From CAZNKU01 sp964573775 (GTDB lineage Bacteria > Bacillota > Clostridia > Monoglobales > Firm-18), in the NCBI GenBank assembly GCA_964573775.1, contig CAZNKU010000003.1, positions 1 through 64,000 on the forward strand: a stretch of 64,000 nucleotides of DNA. The letters are read 5' to 3'. Shown here piece by piece: positions 17,401 through 25,784 of the stretch. Below the pieces are notes generated by a model. The model made no database searches. It saw nothing but the letters and a program-made list of their open reading frames with translations, and was not told the DNA's origin. Made by a program: the position numbers and the translations under genes. Each line of letters begins with the position of its first letter. Position 1 is the stretch's first letter.

Positions 17401-18025
17401 TTTTATCAACCACCTGTTGTTCCAATCCTGTACGGATTTTTTCAATCATTTCATTTTTAAACTTAAAGCTTGATTTGTTGGCAATTAGTCTTGCACTTAT
17501 GGGCACAATGTCTGTAAATGGCTTTAAGTCATTTTCAAGTAGAGTTTTTCCTGTTTCTACAATATCGACTATAACGTCTGAAAGGTCAAGTATAGGTGCA
17601 ATTTCAATTGAGCCGTTAAGCTTTATAATGTCAATATCACGGCCTATGCCTGCATAGTAATTTTTTGCAATATTAGTAAACTTTGTTGCTACACGAAGTG
17701 TTCTGTCCGTGTTGTCACGGAAGTCGCATTTAGCGGCAACAGCCATACGGCATTTACCGATATTAAGGTCAAGAAGTTCATACACATCGGGTTCGTATTC
17801 AAGCAAAATATCTTTACCTGCAACGCCAATGTCTGCCGCACCACGTTCAACATAAATTGCAACGTCGGAAGGCTTAACCCAAAAATATCTTACGCCAACT
17901 TCTTCATTTTCAAAAATAAGCTTTCTGTTATTTTCCTTTATAGACGGACATTCAAAACCCGACTTTTCAAACATATCATACACCTTTTCACCAAGTCTGC
18001 CCTTGGGAAGTGCAACATTAATCAT
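17393..18025 (-). CDS. hisG: ATP phosphoribosyltransferase catalytic subunit, short form
   Basis: About 210 aa, the short HisG that lacks the regulatory C-terminal domain and needs HisZ. VALPKGRLGEKVYDMF at the start, DIGVAGKDILLE, and the PRPP loop DVIVDIVETGKTL near residue 155. First committed step. Start at ATG 18025, overlapping the hisZ stop by 8 bp. Confidence 0.96.
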   Translation of the reverse strand: MINVALPKGRLGEKVYDMFEKSGFECPSIKENNRKLIFENEEVGVRYFWVKPSDVAIYVERGAADIGVAGKDILLEYEPDVYELLDLNIGKCRMAVAAKCDFRDNTDRTLRVATKFTNIAKNYYAGIGRDIDIIKLNGSIEIAPILDLSDVIVDIVETGKTLLENDLKPFTDIVPISARLIANKSSFKFKNEMIEKIRTGLEQQVVDKND

Positions 18026-19127
18026 TGTTTTCAAGGATTTCAAACCCCCTGTCCTTTAAACTTATAAGCTGTCTGTATTTCAAATTTTCAGGAATAGCCT
18101 TTACAGCAAGCACACTGTTGCCGTTGTCGGTAAACATCTTAATCAAGTTTGCAATGTTCACCTCGTCAGCACCTGTGTTGTACAGCAACACTGTATCAAC
18201 ATCGTATTTCTTTACATCTTCGTTTAATCTCTCTAACATATCAAGATACACTGCAAAGCCTATTGCACCGCATTTTCTGCCCATTTTAGCCATCAGCTTG
18301 TCATACTGACCGCCAGAAAGTATACCTGTGGGAATACCCTCCACAAAACCACGGAAAACAATACCGCTGTAATAATTCATATCATTAACTATTGAAAAAT
18401 CAAGGTTAATGCACTTATCAAAGCCCTCGTGCTTCATAAATGAATTTATCTTTTCAAGTTCGGAAAGTGCAACCTCAAAACCGCAGTTCATCTGTTTCAA
18501 TTTATCAATAACAGTATCAAGACTGCCGTATGTAGAAACCAAAGCAACGATGTTTTCGCAACCTGCACCATATTCGTCACATATCTTTTTAATGTCGTGT
18601 GTATTCTTTTCGCCTATACATTTTAAAATTTCTGCCTTTGCATCATCAGGTACATCAATACCATCTAAAACTGCTGAAACAACACCCATATGTGAAATAT
18701 CAAGTACAAAGCTGTCACTTATGGCATTAAGACTCTTAGCTGCCAAAGCCACAACCTCACATATATTGAATGTATCTATGTCACCAACACATTCAAGACC
18801 TGTCTGCATAATTTCCTTGAATGTATGTGTACCCTTTGAAACACGGTATACGTTTTCATTATAATACACTTTTTGCACACTGTTTTTTATATCCTGAGTA
18901 TTTTTTATAATGGATAAAGTAACGTCAGGCTTTAGTGCCAACAGCTTGCCGTTTGTATCGTTAAAAGTAATAATACTGTCGGAAACCAAAAAGTCCTTGT
19001 TTTTAACATACAGGTCATATTCTTCAAACTTACTCATTTTATATTGAACAAACCCATATTTTTCATATAGCGAACGAAGCTCAAAAATAGCTTTTTCATC
19101 AGTTTTCAAAACATTTGCGTAGTTCAT
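18018..19127 (-). CDS. hisZ: ATP phosphoribosyltransferase regulatory subunit
   Basis: About 369 aa, a histidyl-tRNA-synthetase-like protein. Motifs: the class II motif-2-like KVYYNENVYRV and LSGGQYDKLMAKMG, GAIGFAVYLD near the C-terminus. It lacks aminoacylation features and pairs with the short HisG. Start at ATG 19127 behind AAAGGGTGAAT, one base after yerC. Confidence 0.93.
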   Translation of the reverse strand: MNYANVLKTDEKAIFELRSLYEKYGFVQYKMSKFEEYDLYVKNKDFLVSDSIITFNDTNGKLLALKPDVTLSIIKNTQDIKNSVQKVYYNENVYRVSKGTHTFKEIMQTGLECVGDIDTFNICEVVALAAKSLNAISDSFVLDISHMGVVSAVLDGIDVPDDAKAEILKCIGEKNTHDIKKICDEYGAGCENIVALVSTYGSLDTVIDKLKQMNCGFEVALSELEKINSFMKHEGFDKCINLDFSIVNDMNYYSGIVFRGFVEGIPTGILSGGQYDKLMAKMGRKCGAIGFAVYLDMLERLNEDVKKYDVDTVLLYNTGADEVNIANLIKMFTDNGNSVLAVKAIPENLKYRQLISLKDRGFEILENND

Positions 19128-19128
19128 A

Positions 19129-19416
19129 TTATTCACCCTTTATTCGTTCTAAAATTTCCTTATATCCGCCTGTACCATACATAAGGCACTTGTTAACACG
19201 GCTTATGGTAGCACTGCTTGCACCTGTAATTTTAGCAATTTCGCTATATACCTTACCTTCGGAAAGTAATCTTGCAACATCCATACGCTGTGCAAGGTCC
19301 TGCATTTCCTTAATGGTGCAGATATCTTCAAAAAATTTGTAGCAATCCTCAATATTTTCAAGGGATAAAACAGCCTTGAAGAAATAATCCATATCTTTTG
19401 AATGCCCAATACCCAT
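19129..19416 (-). CDS. yerC: YerC/TrpR-related regulator heading the his operon
   Basis: 95 aa. The C-terminal half is the TrpR-like helix-turn-helix: DLAQRMDVARLLSEGKVYSEIAKITGASSATISRVNKCLMYGTGGY. Comparative genomics has named such proteins HisR where they precede his genes; that role fits here because it is the first gene and the promoter spacer carries a repeated ACTTTAG motif. It probably represses the operon with histidine as co-repressor (inference). Confidence 0.88.
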   Translation of the reverse strand: MGIGHSKDMDYFFKAVLSLENIEDCYKFFEDICTIKEMQDLAQRMDVARLLSEGKVYSEIAKITGASSATISRVNKCLMYGTGGYKEILERIKGE

Positions 19417-19443
19417 ATCAAATACTTCCTTTACTTATATTTA

Positions 19444-19501
19444 TAACTTTCACTTTTAACTTTCACTTTCACATTTTACCACACTAAAGTGCTAAAGTCA
19501 A
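19444..19501 (-). promoter_or_regulatory. his operon promoter with candidate operator
   Basis: Minus strand: TTGACT (19501-19496), 17-bp spacer, TAAAAT (19478-19473). The tandem motif ACTTTAG-C-ACTTTAG runs from the -35 box into the spacer. Just downstream the AGTGAAAGTTA motif is repeated (19444-19472). Either could be the YerC site. Confidence 0.65.
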
Positions 19502-19513
19502 TATAAAAACCAT

Positions 19514-19551
19514 AAAAAAAGCGATATCGTCAACTTTTTAGACGATATCGC
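19514..19551 (-). terminator. terminator of the SLH gene
   Basis: Perfect 11-bp stem GCGATATCGTC / GACGATATCGC followed on the minus strand by seven T. Confidence 0.88.
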
Positions 19552-19560
19552 CAATAGATA

Positions 19561-21195
19561 TTACTTTACGTAGTCAATTGTTGTAAATTTTGCATTATTT
19601 GCAGGAATTGATGTACCGTTAAACTTTGCACCTGTTGCCAAAGTCATATACATTACAGGCAATTCCTTAAGGTCAGGCTTTTCACCCTTCACAATATCAG
19701 GGAATATTTCATCAAATGACTTTGTATCATCAAAAGCCATAGTTGAAACTCTAACCTTCATAACGTAGCCGTTTTCAGTTTCACATACCAAAGACGGATA
19801 GAAAGTAACAGATGCATAAATACCTGCTTCAAGCATATTGTACTGTAAATTTTCAATAAAGAATTCAAAAAGGTCTTTGTGGTCGCGTGCAAATTCAAAA
19901 GTATCCTTTGTTGAAGATGTAGCAGCATTACCGTCAACATCTATAAAATCAGAATGATAAACAGCATTAGGAACATCCTTTAAAATCATATTGAACTTGT
20001 CGCTGTTATTAGGATAGTTAAGAATTTCTGTTCTTATAGGTGTATCAATTTCAGCACTTATATCAAGATTTACAACAAGCGCAGAGTTAAAACCGCCAAG
20101 CATATCAAGCTGAGTCAAAATCAAGGCAAGGTTTTTACCTGTAAGCTCCTGATTAGGATAAATGTTGTCTGAGTTATCAAGTCTTATACCATTTTTATGT
20201 GCCCCGGAAACACAAACATTCATGGTACTGTTATCAACAGCTTTTACGTCAGCATAAAAATCGTTTGTTGAACCGTCAATCAATGATTTGTATGACTTGT
20301 TATGCATTACAAAAGTGAAAAGTGCAACTGCATCAAGGTTTGTAGCCTTTGCATCATAGAATGCTTCAGTCATTTTATCCTCACCCCATACGTGATTACA
20401 AGCCGCACTGAAAGCAAGTACATTTGAACGATTAAAAGGAATTTCTACTGTAACACCGTCAAACATAGGTAGCGATGTTCCATACAAAAGCTGCATTGCA
20501 TAACCTGCAAGCTCACCGTTTGTATATGTTTTATCGGGATTATATTCACCAAGGAAACCCATACCCTCGTAAACATTTTCAACAATATCACTGTTTACTG
20601 TTGAAGCAAAATCTTTTTTAGAACCTGCATCAACTGTTCTTGAACGACAAATTAAAGCCGCGGCCTCTGCACGTGTAACACCGTCGGAAAGACGCATTGT
20701 AACACCGTCATCACCTGTCATAATACCGTAAGCATATGCCCATGCCGCAGCTTCAGGCTTTGCAGACTGATTTGTAATAACACCTGGTGCATAAGCCTTT
20801 GGAGAACCTGCACGTTTCCATAAAAGACGAATAACATCATCACGTGTAATTGCTACGTCAGGGTTAAACTTTGTACCCTCAACATCCATATCGGAATACA
20901 TTATGTAGTCATAAGCCCAATGACCTGAAATATCTTCAAAAGGTGTAGAAAATGACTTGTCTGTCATACCAATCATTTTTACAAATTCAGCACGTGTAAC
21001 ATTGGAATTAGGGCGGAAAGTGCCGTCCTGATAACCGTTTATTGTGCCATCACCAACAAGGGTCTGTACGTAAGAGTATGCCCAGTGGTTTGTTGAAAGG
21101 TCTGAAAAAGACCTGTCCGCATTAACTATGGTAACTGTACCCAAGGTAAGTACAAATACCAAAAGTAAGGATAAAATTTTTGTGAAATTCTTCAT
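19561..21195 (-). CDS. SLH-domain surface protein
   Basis: 544 aa with a Sec signal peptide (residues 1-26). Three S-layer-homology domains follow: FSDLSTNHWAYSYVQTLVGDG at 30-75, FEDISGHWAYDYI at about 90-140 and a weaker one at 150-195 (PEAAAWAYAYGIMTGDDG...TRAEAAALICR). SLH domains bind pyruvylated secondary wall polymer, so it is wall-anchored. The C-terminal 350 residues match nothing I recognise. It lies downstream of the RAYT and the HPr-kinase-like gene. Membership of the export cluster is only positional. Confidence 0.88.
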   Translation of the reverse strand: MKNFTKILSLLLVFVLTLGTVTIVNADRSFSDLSTNHWAYSYVQTLVGDGTINGYQDGTFRPNSNVTRAEFVKMIGMTDKSFSTPFEDISGHWAYDYIMYSDMDVEGTKFNPDVAITRDDVIRLLWKRAGSPKAYAPGVITNQSAKPEAAAWAYAYGIMTGDDGVTMRLSDGVTRAEAAALICRSRTVDAGSKKDFASTVNSDIVENVYEGMGFLGEYNPDKTYTNGELAGYAMQLLYGTSLPMFDGVTVEIPFNRSNVLAFSAACNHVWGEDKMTEAFYDAKATNLDAVALFTFVMHNKSYKSLIDGSTNDFYADVKAVDNSTMNVCVSGAHKNGIRLDNSDNIYPNQELTGKNLALILTQLDMLGGFNSALVVNLDISAEIDTPIRTEILNYPNNSDKFNMILKDVPNAVYHSDFIDVDGNAATSSTKDTFEFARDHKDLFEFFIENLQYNMLEAGIYASVTFYPSLVCETENGYVMKVRVSTMAFDDTKSFDEIFPDIVKGEKPDLKELPVMYMTLATGAKFNGTSIPANNAKFTTIDYVK

Positions 21196-21248
21196 TTCTT
21201 TTTCCTCCGTTTGTTAATATATTATTTTATATTGTTTACAATCTCATT

Positions 21249-21276
21249 GCGGTACGTCGAAATCGCCGTACCCTAC
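21249..21276. repeat. REP hairpin beside RAYT A
   Basis: Reverse complement begins GTAGGG followed by a TACGGCG/CGTACCG-type hairpin. It directly follows the RAYT A stop codon. Confidence 0.8.
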
Positions 21277-21779
21277 ATATTATAAAAACAGTCCTGTTTC
21301 CATTTCAAAACATTTGTATCTATGTATTCCCAAATTTTACGGTAATCCTCATCACCGCGTATTATGTGATCGTGGAATGATGATTGGAATAATTGCCTTT
21401 CTTCCAAACCCCTTTTTCTGCACAACCTTGTTGTTATAGATTTAAATGCACATATAACATCGGAAATTGTAGGGCAGGGGCTTGCTCCTGCCGCCATTTC
21501 ATAATTAGAAATCAAAACATGTATGTGATTTGGCATAATAACATATTTTTCTATTTTAATTCCTTTATAACGTTCTTCCAATAATTCTATTTGCTTTCTT
21601 GCAATATCTCCATATTTTGTTAATATGTTTTCGGCAGGAGCAAGCCCCTGCCCTACGATTATATTTGACAATATACATTTTCTGTCCTTTACACATATTG
21701 TAACAAAATATGTTCCGGGTGTTGAGTAATCATAATTTTTTAATCTTGTAGACTTTCTATTTGGGAGTTCATTTACCAT
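21273..21779 (-). CDS. REP-associated tyrosine transposase (RAYT A)
   Basis: About 169 aa of the Y1 / IS200-like transposase fold. DYSTPGTYFVTICVKDR at the start, the HUH motif IMPNHIHVLI near residue 80, and the C-terminal DHIIRGDEDYRKIWEYIDTNVLKW with candidate catalytic Tyr. RAYTs act on REP hairpins and are usually domesticated. Two REP hairpins lie inside the frame (21469-21493 and 21632-21656), encoding VGQGLAPAEN and GASPCPT. Start at ATG 21779. Inserted between the kinase-like gene and the SLH gene. Confidence 0.9.
   Translation of the reverse strand: MVNELPNRKSTRLKNYDYSTPGTYFVTICVKDRKCILSNIIVGQGLAPAENILTKYGDIARKQIELLEERYKGIKIEKYVIMPNHIHVLISNYEMAAGASPCPTISDVICAFKSITTRLCRKRGLEERQLFQSSFHDHIIRGDEDYRKIWEYIDTNVLKWKQDCFYNM
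21469..21493. repeat. REP hairpin inside RAYT A, site 2
   Basis: GTAGGG foot followed by a GCAGG...CCTGC hairpin, read on the + strand. It is in frame within the transposase gene; the equivalent position in RAYT B holds a REP with a different stem. Confidence 0.8.
21632..21656. repeat. REP hairpin inside RAYT A, site 1
   Basis: Same element as site 2 in opposite orientation. The minus strand reads ATAATCGTAGGG, then the hairpin, and encodes the VGQGLAPAE segment. Confidence 0.8.
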
Positions 21780-21800
21780 ATAATTACCTGTTTTCAAATA

Positions 21801-22658
21801 TCAAAAATCCAATTTGCTTTTAACAACCTCAACCGCATCTCTTGAAATATTGCATTTTAAAAGATATGCAGGAACTGTTTTAAACAACTTATTGTAAAAT
21901 TCAAGCAAAAGGTCTGACTGCTTTTTAAACACGGATATAGAGATTTCTCTCATCATACGAATAACTGCCTCCATAGGCTCTATTTCAGTAATTGAACATT
22001 CTTCTGCACGCTCTATAAACACCATTGCATGAAGGGGAGCAGACATATTTTTATTGATAAATGTCTTTCCTGCCCAGGGTGTACCAAAAGCATGAAAAAC
22101 ACCGTCCACACAACGTATTGCAGGCATATCGTCATTTATTATGACTGTTTCAGGATAATATTTTTGCCACAATCCTGTATGGGTGGACTTTCCTGTACCT
22201 GAAGCGGCTGTAAAGGTTACAGCCTTGCCATTATGCATTATGGTGGATGCGTGTAAAACTGCACCGTCAAAACATCTTAACCCCTGTGCAAAAAGGTGAC
22301 CAAGCACGTTAACAGCAGTAAGGTCGGGGGCAATTCCGAAAAGCTCTGTAAGGTCGCTGTATGTATAGGAAAAATCATTCCATTTTTTATTAGTTCTCAT
22401 AATCGAAACAGTTTTATCAACCTCGGTTATGTAGTCATAAAAACCGCATTCTGTTTCCGTTTCAAAAAAGCTTCTGCCGTTTTTGGTAACAAAAGGCTCA
22501 GGTGTATTACGTACAATGGAATTGTTAAGCTCGAATTTAACAGATATATCCGTACTGTCAAATTTTTCAACCTCGTAATCCTTCATTCTTGAATTAAAAT
22601 AATCATAATTTACACCGTCAACCGCAAGGTTTAAACCGGCAATTTTATAATATTTCAT
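21801..22658 (-). CDS. HPr-kinase-like ATPase (HprK-related)
   Basis: About 285 aa. The first 120 residues are unassigned. The Walker A motif AASGTGKSTH is at 151-160, a Walker B-like IINDDMPAI is near 180, and FGTPWAGK follows, the pattern of HPr-kinase/PEP-carboxykinase-like proteins. Such HprK-related proteins occur in RiPP clusters, where one is known to phosphorylate a lasso peptide. There is no HPr-binding domain organisation of true HprK. Start at ATG 22658 behind GAGGTATG. It has its own promoter and shares the region with a PqqD protein, peptidases and an exporter. Substrate unknown. Confidence 0.75.
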   Translation of the reverse strand: MKYYKIAGLNLAVDGVNYDYFNSRMKDYEVEKFDSTDISVKFELNNSIVRNTPEPFVTKNGRSFFETETECGFYDYITEVDKTVSIMRTNKKWNDFSYTYSDLTELFGIAPDLTAVNVLGHLFAQGLRCFDGAVLHASTIMHNGKAVTFTAASGTGKSTHTGLWQKYYPETVIINDDMPAIRCVDGVFHAFGTPWAGKTFINKNMSAPLHAMVFIERAEECSITEIEPMEAVIRMMREISISVFKKQSDLLLEFYNKLFKTVPAYLLKCNISRDAVEVVKSKLDF

Positions 22659-22690
22659 AGCATACCTCGTAAGAAAAACTATACACATAT

Positions 22691-22719
22691 ATAATACTAT
22701 ATTTTGATGAAATAAGCAA
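22691..22719 (-). promoter_or_regulatory. promoter of the HprK-like gene
   Basis: Minus strand TTGCTT (22719-22714), 17-bp spacer, TATTAT (22696-22691). Confidence 0.55.
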
Positions 22720-22754
22720 GGTTTTTTTAGTGAATAATTGATTTGATAAAAACG

Positions 22755-23340
22755 TAGGGGAGGGTTTCCACACCCTCCCGATAATATGTGCCTTTTGCGG
22801 GCGGGTACAGAGACCCGCCCCTACGTTTGTGTTTTCACATTTATTCGTAGGGTACGATGCCTTCATCGTACCGCATACATATACCTTTTCGGGCTGATGT
22901 GGGCATCCGCCCCTACAATGTTGTTTTAAAAGATGTTACAATTAAAAAGAAACACAAGGTGTTTCTACCATAATTATTCATTATTAACTATTTGCACTCA
23001 TCCGTAGCGGGCACAGAGGCACCTCCCCTACGATGTTGTTGGTAAAATTGTAGGGGAGGGTTTCCACACCCTCCCGAATGATAAATGTTGTTGGTAAAAA
23101 CATAGGGAGGGTTTCCACACCCTCCCGATAATATGTGCCTTTTGCGGGCGGGTACAGAGACCCGCCCCTACGTTTGTGTTTTCACATTTATTCGTAGGGT
23201 ACGATGCCTTCATCGTACCGCATACATATACCTTTTCGGGCTGATGTGGGCATCCGCCCCTACAATGTTGTTTTAAAAGATGTTACAATTAAAAAGAAAC
23301 ACAAGGTGTTTCTACCATAATTATTCATTATTCATTATTC
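22755..23340. repeat. REP array with a 228-bp internal duplication
   Basis: No gene in about 590 bp. It is a run of GTAGGG-type hairpins with varied stems (GGAGGGT/ACCCTCC, GGCGGGT/ACCCGCC, GTACGATG/CATCGTAC). Positions 22758-22985 are repeated without visible change at 23105-23332, an offset of 347 bp. A short ATTATTC tandem repeat follows the second copy. Confidence 0.85.
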
Positions 23341-23367
23341 ATTATTCATTATTAACTATTTGCAGTC

Positions 23368-23459
23368 GGCTGTTTCCAATCAAACTTCGCCATCACTCGT
23401 TTTCCTGGACATCCTTTGCATGGGATTCGTTCGCCAAATCACAGATTTGGACTCATCCG
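23368..23459 (-). repeat. mosaic repeat block Y, inverted, solitary copy
   Basis: Reverse complement of block Y at 7616-7707 and 54072-54162, with a small insertion near one end. Blocks X and Z are absent here. Confidence 0.75.
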
Positions 23460-23488
23460 CAAAAAAAAGACGGGTATAAAACCCGTCC
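23460..23488 (-). terminator. terminator of the short peptide gene
   Basis: Stem GACGGGT / ACCCGTC with an 8-T run on the minus strand. Confidence 0.85.
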
Positions 23489-23514
23489 TTTAAAATTTAA
23501 CATTTCAATTTGGT

Positions 23515-23718
23515 TTAGCCTTCTACTGATGCAGGAAGTTCTTCTCCATTACCGTTACTTACTGTATTTGAGTAAATAGAAACTGCATAATCAGTACTTG
23601 CTGTTCCATTCAAATAAGATTTAATCATCTGTTTTCTTAGGTTAGTAAATGAGGCTGCAATATCATTTGAAGATTTTAGATTTACAACCTTTACTGATGG
23701 TTTTGTATACTTTTTCAT
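23515..23718 (-). CDS. 67-aa peptide, candidate precursor or cargo peptide
   Basis: Starts at ATG 23718 behind GGGAGGTG; the longer frame adds only four codons from a GTG. The N-terminus MKKYTKPSVKVVNLKSSNDI has the MKKYxKP pattern I recall in small clostridial peptides, with a beta-strand-like VKVVNL that could serve as a recognition sequence. The rest is Ser/Thr/Asn-rich with no Cys and ends EELPASVEG. No signal peptide. It is 17 bp after the exported-protein gene, shares its promoter and ends at a strong terminator. With the nearby PqqD, kinase-like and export genes it could be a RiPP-like precursor; this is inference. Confidence 0.7.
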   Translation of the reverse strand: MKKYTKPSVKVVNLKSSNDIAASFTNLRKQMIKSYLNGTASTDYAVSIYSNTVSNGNGEELPASVEG

Positions 23719-23735
23719 ACTATATTGCACCTCCC

Positions 23736-25091
23736 TTATTCTGTGTACTGTACTAAACGTTCTACTGTGTAGTACTTACCTGGTAAGTCAGTACCGTCAC
23801 CAAGAACTGTAAGCTCTTTCCAAACCGGAGCATCTGTTGTACCTTCGTTGATTACAGGTGTAGCTTCGATATCCCACTGTGTAGGATCAAGAGCACCTGT
23901 GTCAGCACCGTCAAACAACTGGATAGCGAAGTTAGTCTGACCTGTGTAAGCGTTAGCGCAGATACCAAGTTCTACAGCTTGATTTTTTGCATCCTTAGTA
24001 GTAACTTTTGTAGCATCCATAGAAACTGTACCCTTAGGATATGCAGTAATCTTAAGACCTGCTTTATCAGCGATATCTACGGTTGGAGCTGTTACAAGGA
24101 ATGTAACTGAATCATACTCAGCACTACCATATTTACCATAGATAGGCTTAGAATCAATTGACATATACTGTTCCAAATCATTCTCTCCCGATGATTCCAT
24201 TTTTCTATAAAGAGAAATAATTGCACCAGGTTCAAGAGTAATATTACCGAACATACCGTCTGTAATGTCGTCCTTATAGAAACCATTAACCATCAAGTTA
24301 GTTGAATTATTATCTAAAGTATTATAAATTGTGAATGTAGTACTATCATCGTTAAGTTCACCTGTTACAGAACCTGTTCTTTTTGTATATCTAATACGAA
24401 CGCTATCATAGTTGTTGTCTGTTTCATAGGCAGCCGCATTAACTACGAATGCTACAACATCATCAAGAGGAGCAAACGTCATACGGTTACTTGACATGTC
24501 GCCGTCATACCAGTTAGGATCAAATCTACTAGCATTCATATTACCTGTTGGGGAAGCAGGAACAACCGTACCGTCAGTTTTAACATAGTACAAATCTGTT
24601 TTATTACCATTGTCGCCTTCGTTCATAAATGTGATACCTGTCAATACATCTGTGAACTTTTCAACGGACTGTATGTAGTCGTAAGGTGCTGTACCGCTTG
24701 TTGCACGAGAAAGTGTATCAACTGTAGATGTGAATTTAACCTTACCGCCTTTAAGGTCTGCATAAGCAGCAGTAAAAGTATCCATTGTAGCAACGCCATC
24801 CGCACCAACTGTAGCCTGGTCGATGTGAAGAATGTTTGAACCGTCTTCCAAAACATCGTAAGATGTTGTAGCTTCTTCACCTTCACCTGTTGTAACAGGA
24901 GCAACGATAAGGTAAGAAACCATTGAATCTGCAGTACCGCCTGCGATTGCAGCGTTAACTGTAATGTTCTTTGTAGAAACATCATAAGTTGTTGTTACAT
25001 TGTATGTACCGTCAGCACTAACGGAACATACTGCGCATGTCATCACCAAAGTGAAGACAACCAAAGCTGAAATAATTCTTTTTAGCTTCAT
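23736..25091 (-). CDS. Sec-exported beta-rich protein of unknown function
   Basis: 451 aa. Signal peptide MKLKRIISALVVFTLVMTCA...VSA (cleavage near residue 26). The mature part is acidic, Thr/Val/Asn-rich and probably all-beta (TYNVTTTYDVSTKNITVNAA resembles an Ig-like surface repeat). No catalytic motif, no membrane anchor, no SLH domain. Strong promoter 50 bp upstream (25141-25169) and GGAGG site. Paired with the 67-aa peptide in a two-gene transcript, so it may be a main product of the locus. No family recognised. Confidence 0.8.
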   Translation of the reverse strand: MKLKRIISALVVFTLVMTCAVCSVSADGTYNVTTTYDVSTKNITVNAAIAGGTADSMVSYLIVAPVTTGEGEEATTSYDVLEDGSNILHIDQATVGADGVATMDTFTAAYADLKGGKVKFTSTVDTLSRATSGTAPYDYIQSVEKFTDVLTGITFMNEGDNGNKTDLYYVKTDGTVVPASPTGNMNASRFDPNWYDGDMSSNRMTFAPLDDVVAFVVNAAAYETDNNYDSVRIRYTKRTGSVTGELNDDSTTFTIYNTLDNNSTNLMVNGFYKDDITDGMFGNITLEPGAIISLYRKMESSGENDLEQYMSIDSKPIYGKYGSAEYDSVTFLVTAPTVDIADKAGLKITAYPKGTVSMDATKVTTKDAKNQAVELGICANAYTGQTNFAIQLFDGADTGALDPTQWDIEATPVINEGTTDAPVWKELTVLGDGTDLPGKYYTVERLVQYTE

Positions 25092-25140
25092 TTTTAAACC
25101 TCCTTGAGTGTTAAAAAATTATAAAAATAATATTAATCAT

Positions 25141-25169
25141 ATTTTACAACTTTTTTACAGAAATGTCAA
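25141..25169 (-). promoter_or_regulatory. strong promoter of the exported-protein/peptide operon
   Basis: Minus strand TTGACA (25169-25164), 17-bp spacer, TAAAAT (25146-25141). AT-rich upstream DNA resembles an UP element. Confidence 0.75.
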
Positions 25170-25220
25170 TATGTTTTTTAACTTTTTTTTAAAAAATATT
25201 TTTTAAGGGATAATTGTGGC

Positions 25221-25270
25221 AGAAACGCCTTGCGTTTCTTTTGCGGTACGATGTGGGCATCGTACCCTAC
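25221..25270. repeat. two hairpins including a REP after RAYT B
   Basis: AGAAACGC-CTT-GCGTTTCT (25221-25239) and a REP (25243-25270; reverse complement GTAGGGTACGATG...CATCGTACC) just downstream of the RAYT B stop. Confidence 0.75.
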
Positions 25271-25278
25271 GATTATGT

Positions 25279-25770
25279 TTACATGTTGTTATAAAAACAA
25301 TCCTGCTCCCATTTTAAAACATTGGTATCTATGTATTTCCAAATTTTACGGTAATCTTCATCACCGCGTATTATGTGGTCGTGATAGGAACGTTGCCAAA
25401 TAGATACACCAATTGTTTTTGTAACCATTATTTTAAATGAACGCACAATGTTTTCAATATTTACTGTAGGGGACGATGCCCTCATCGTCCCGTTAAGGAC
25501 AATAATCAAATGTATGTGATTTGGCATAATCACATATTTATCAACCGTCACATTGTTGTATTTAATATTTATATTCTCAATGTACTTTTTGCATATCAAT
25601 CCACATTCAGATAAATTATTTTTCGGGACGATGTAGGCATCGTCCCCTACGATTATATTTGACAATAATTGTTTTCTGTCCTTTGTACATATTGTAATAA
25701 AATATGCACCAGGTGTGGAATAATCAAAATTCCTTAATCTTGTTGGTTTTCTTTTTGGCAATTTTTCCAT
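25279..25770 (-). CDS. REP-associated tyrosine transposase (RAYT B)
   Basis: 163 aa, a diverged relative of RAYT A. FDYSTPGAYFITICTKDRK, the HUH motif IMPNHIHLII near residue 84, and DHIIRGDEDYRKIWKYIDTN at the end. Again two REPs sit in frame (25466-25492 and 25624-25650), but with GACGATG/CATCGTC stems, encoding VGDDAYIVPKN and MRASSPT. It lies between the exporter and the exported-protein gene. Intact frame, so possibly active. Confidence 0.9.
   Translation of the reverse strand: MEKLPKRKPTRLRNFDYSTPGAYFITICTKDRKQLLSNIIVGDDAYIVPKNNLSECGLICKKYIENINIKYNNVTVDKYVIMPNHIHLIIVLNGTMRASSPTVNIENIVRSFKIMVTKTIGVSIWQRSYHDHIIRGDEDYRKIWKYIDTNVLKWEQDCFYNNM
25466..25492. repeat. REP hairpin inside RAYT B, site 2
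   Basis: GTAGGG foot, then GGACGATG...CATCGTCC stem on the + strand. Same gene position as the RAYT A site 2 element but a different stem sequence. Confidence 0.8.
25624..25650. repeat. REP hairpin inside RAYT B, site 1
   Basis: Minus strand ATAATCGTAGGG then GACGATGCC...ATCGTCCC. Same codon position as RAYT A site 1. Confidence 0.8.
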
Positions 25771-25784
25771 AATATCATCAATTA

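Noticed and set aside
19417..19560. T-box or histidine leader peptide before the his operon
   Set aside because: No T-box sequence, specifier stem or His-rich short frame was seen between the promoter and yerC.
22645..23213. Two similar minus-strand frames of 61-73 aa sharing a 36-residue segment that begins MKASYPTNKCENTN
   Set aside because: They are translations of the duplicated REP hairpins, without ribosome sites, and the match only reflects the DNA duplication.
22755..23340. Possible CRISPR array
   Set aside because: The hairpins have differing stems and irregular spacing, with no constant repeat and unique spacers, and no cas genes nearby.
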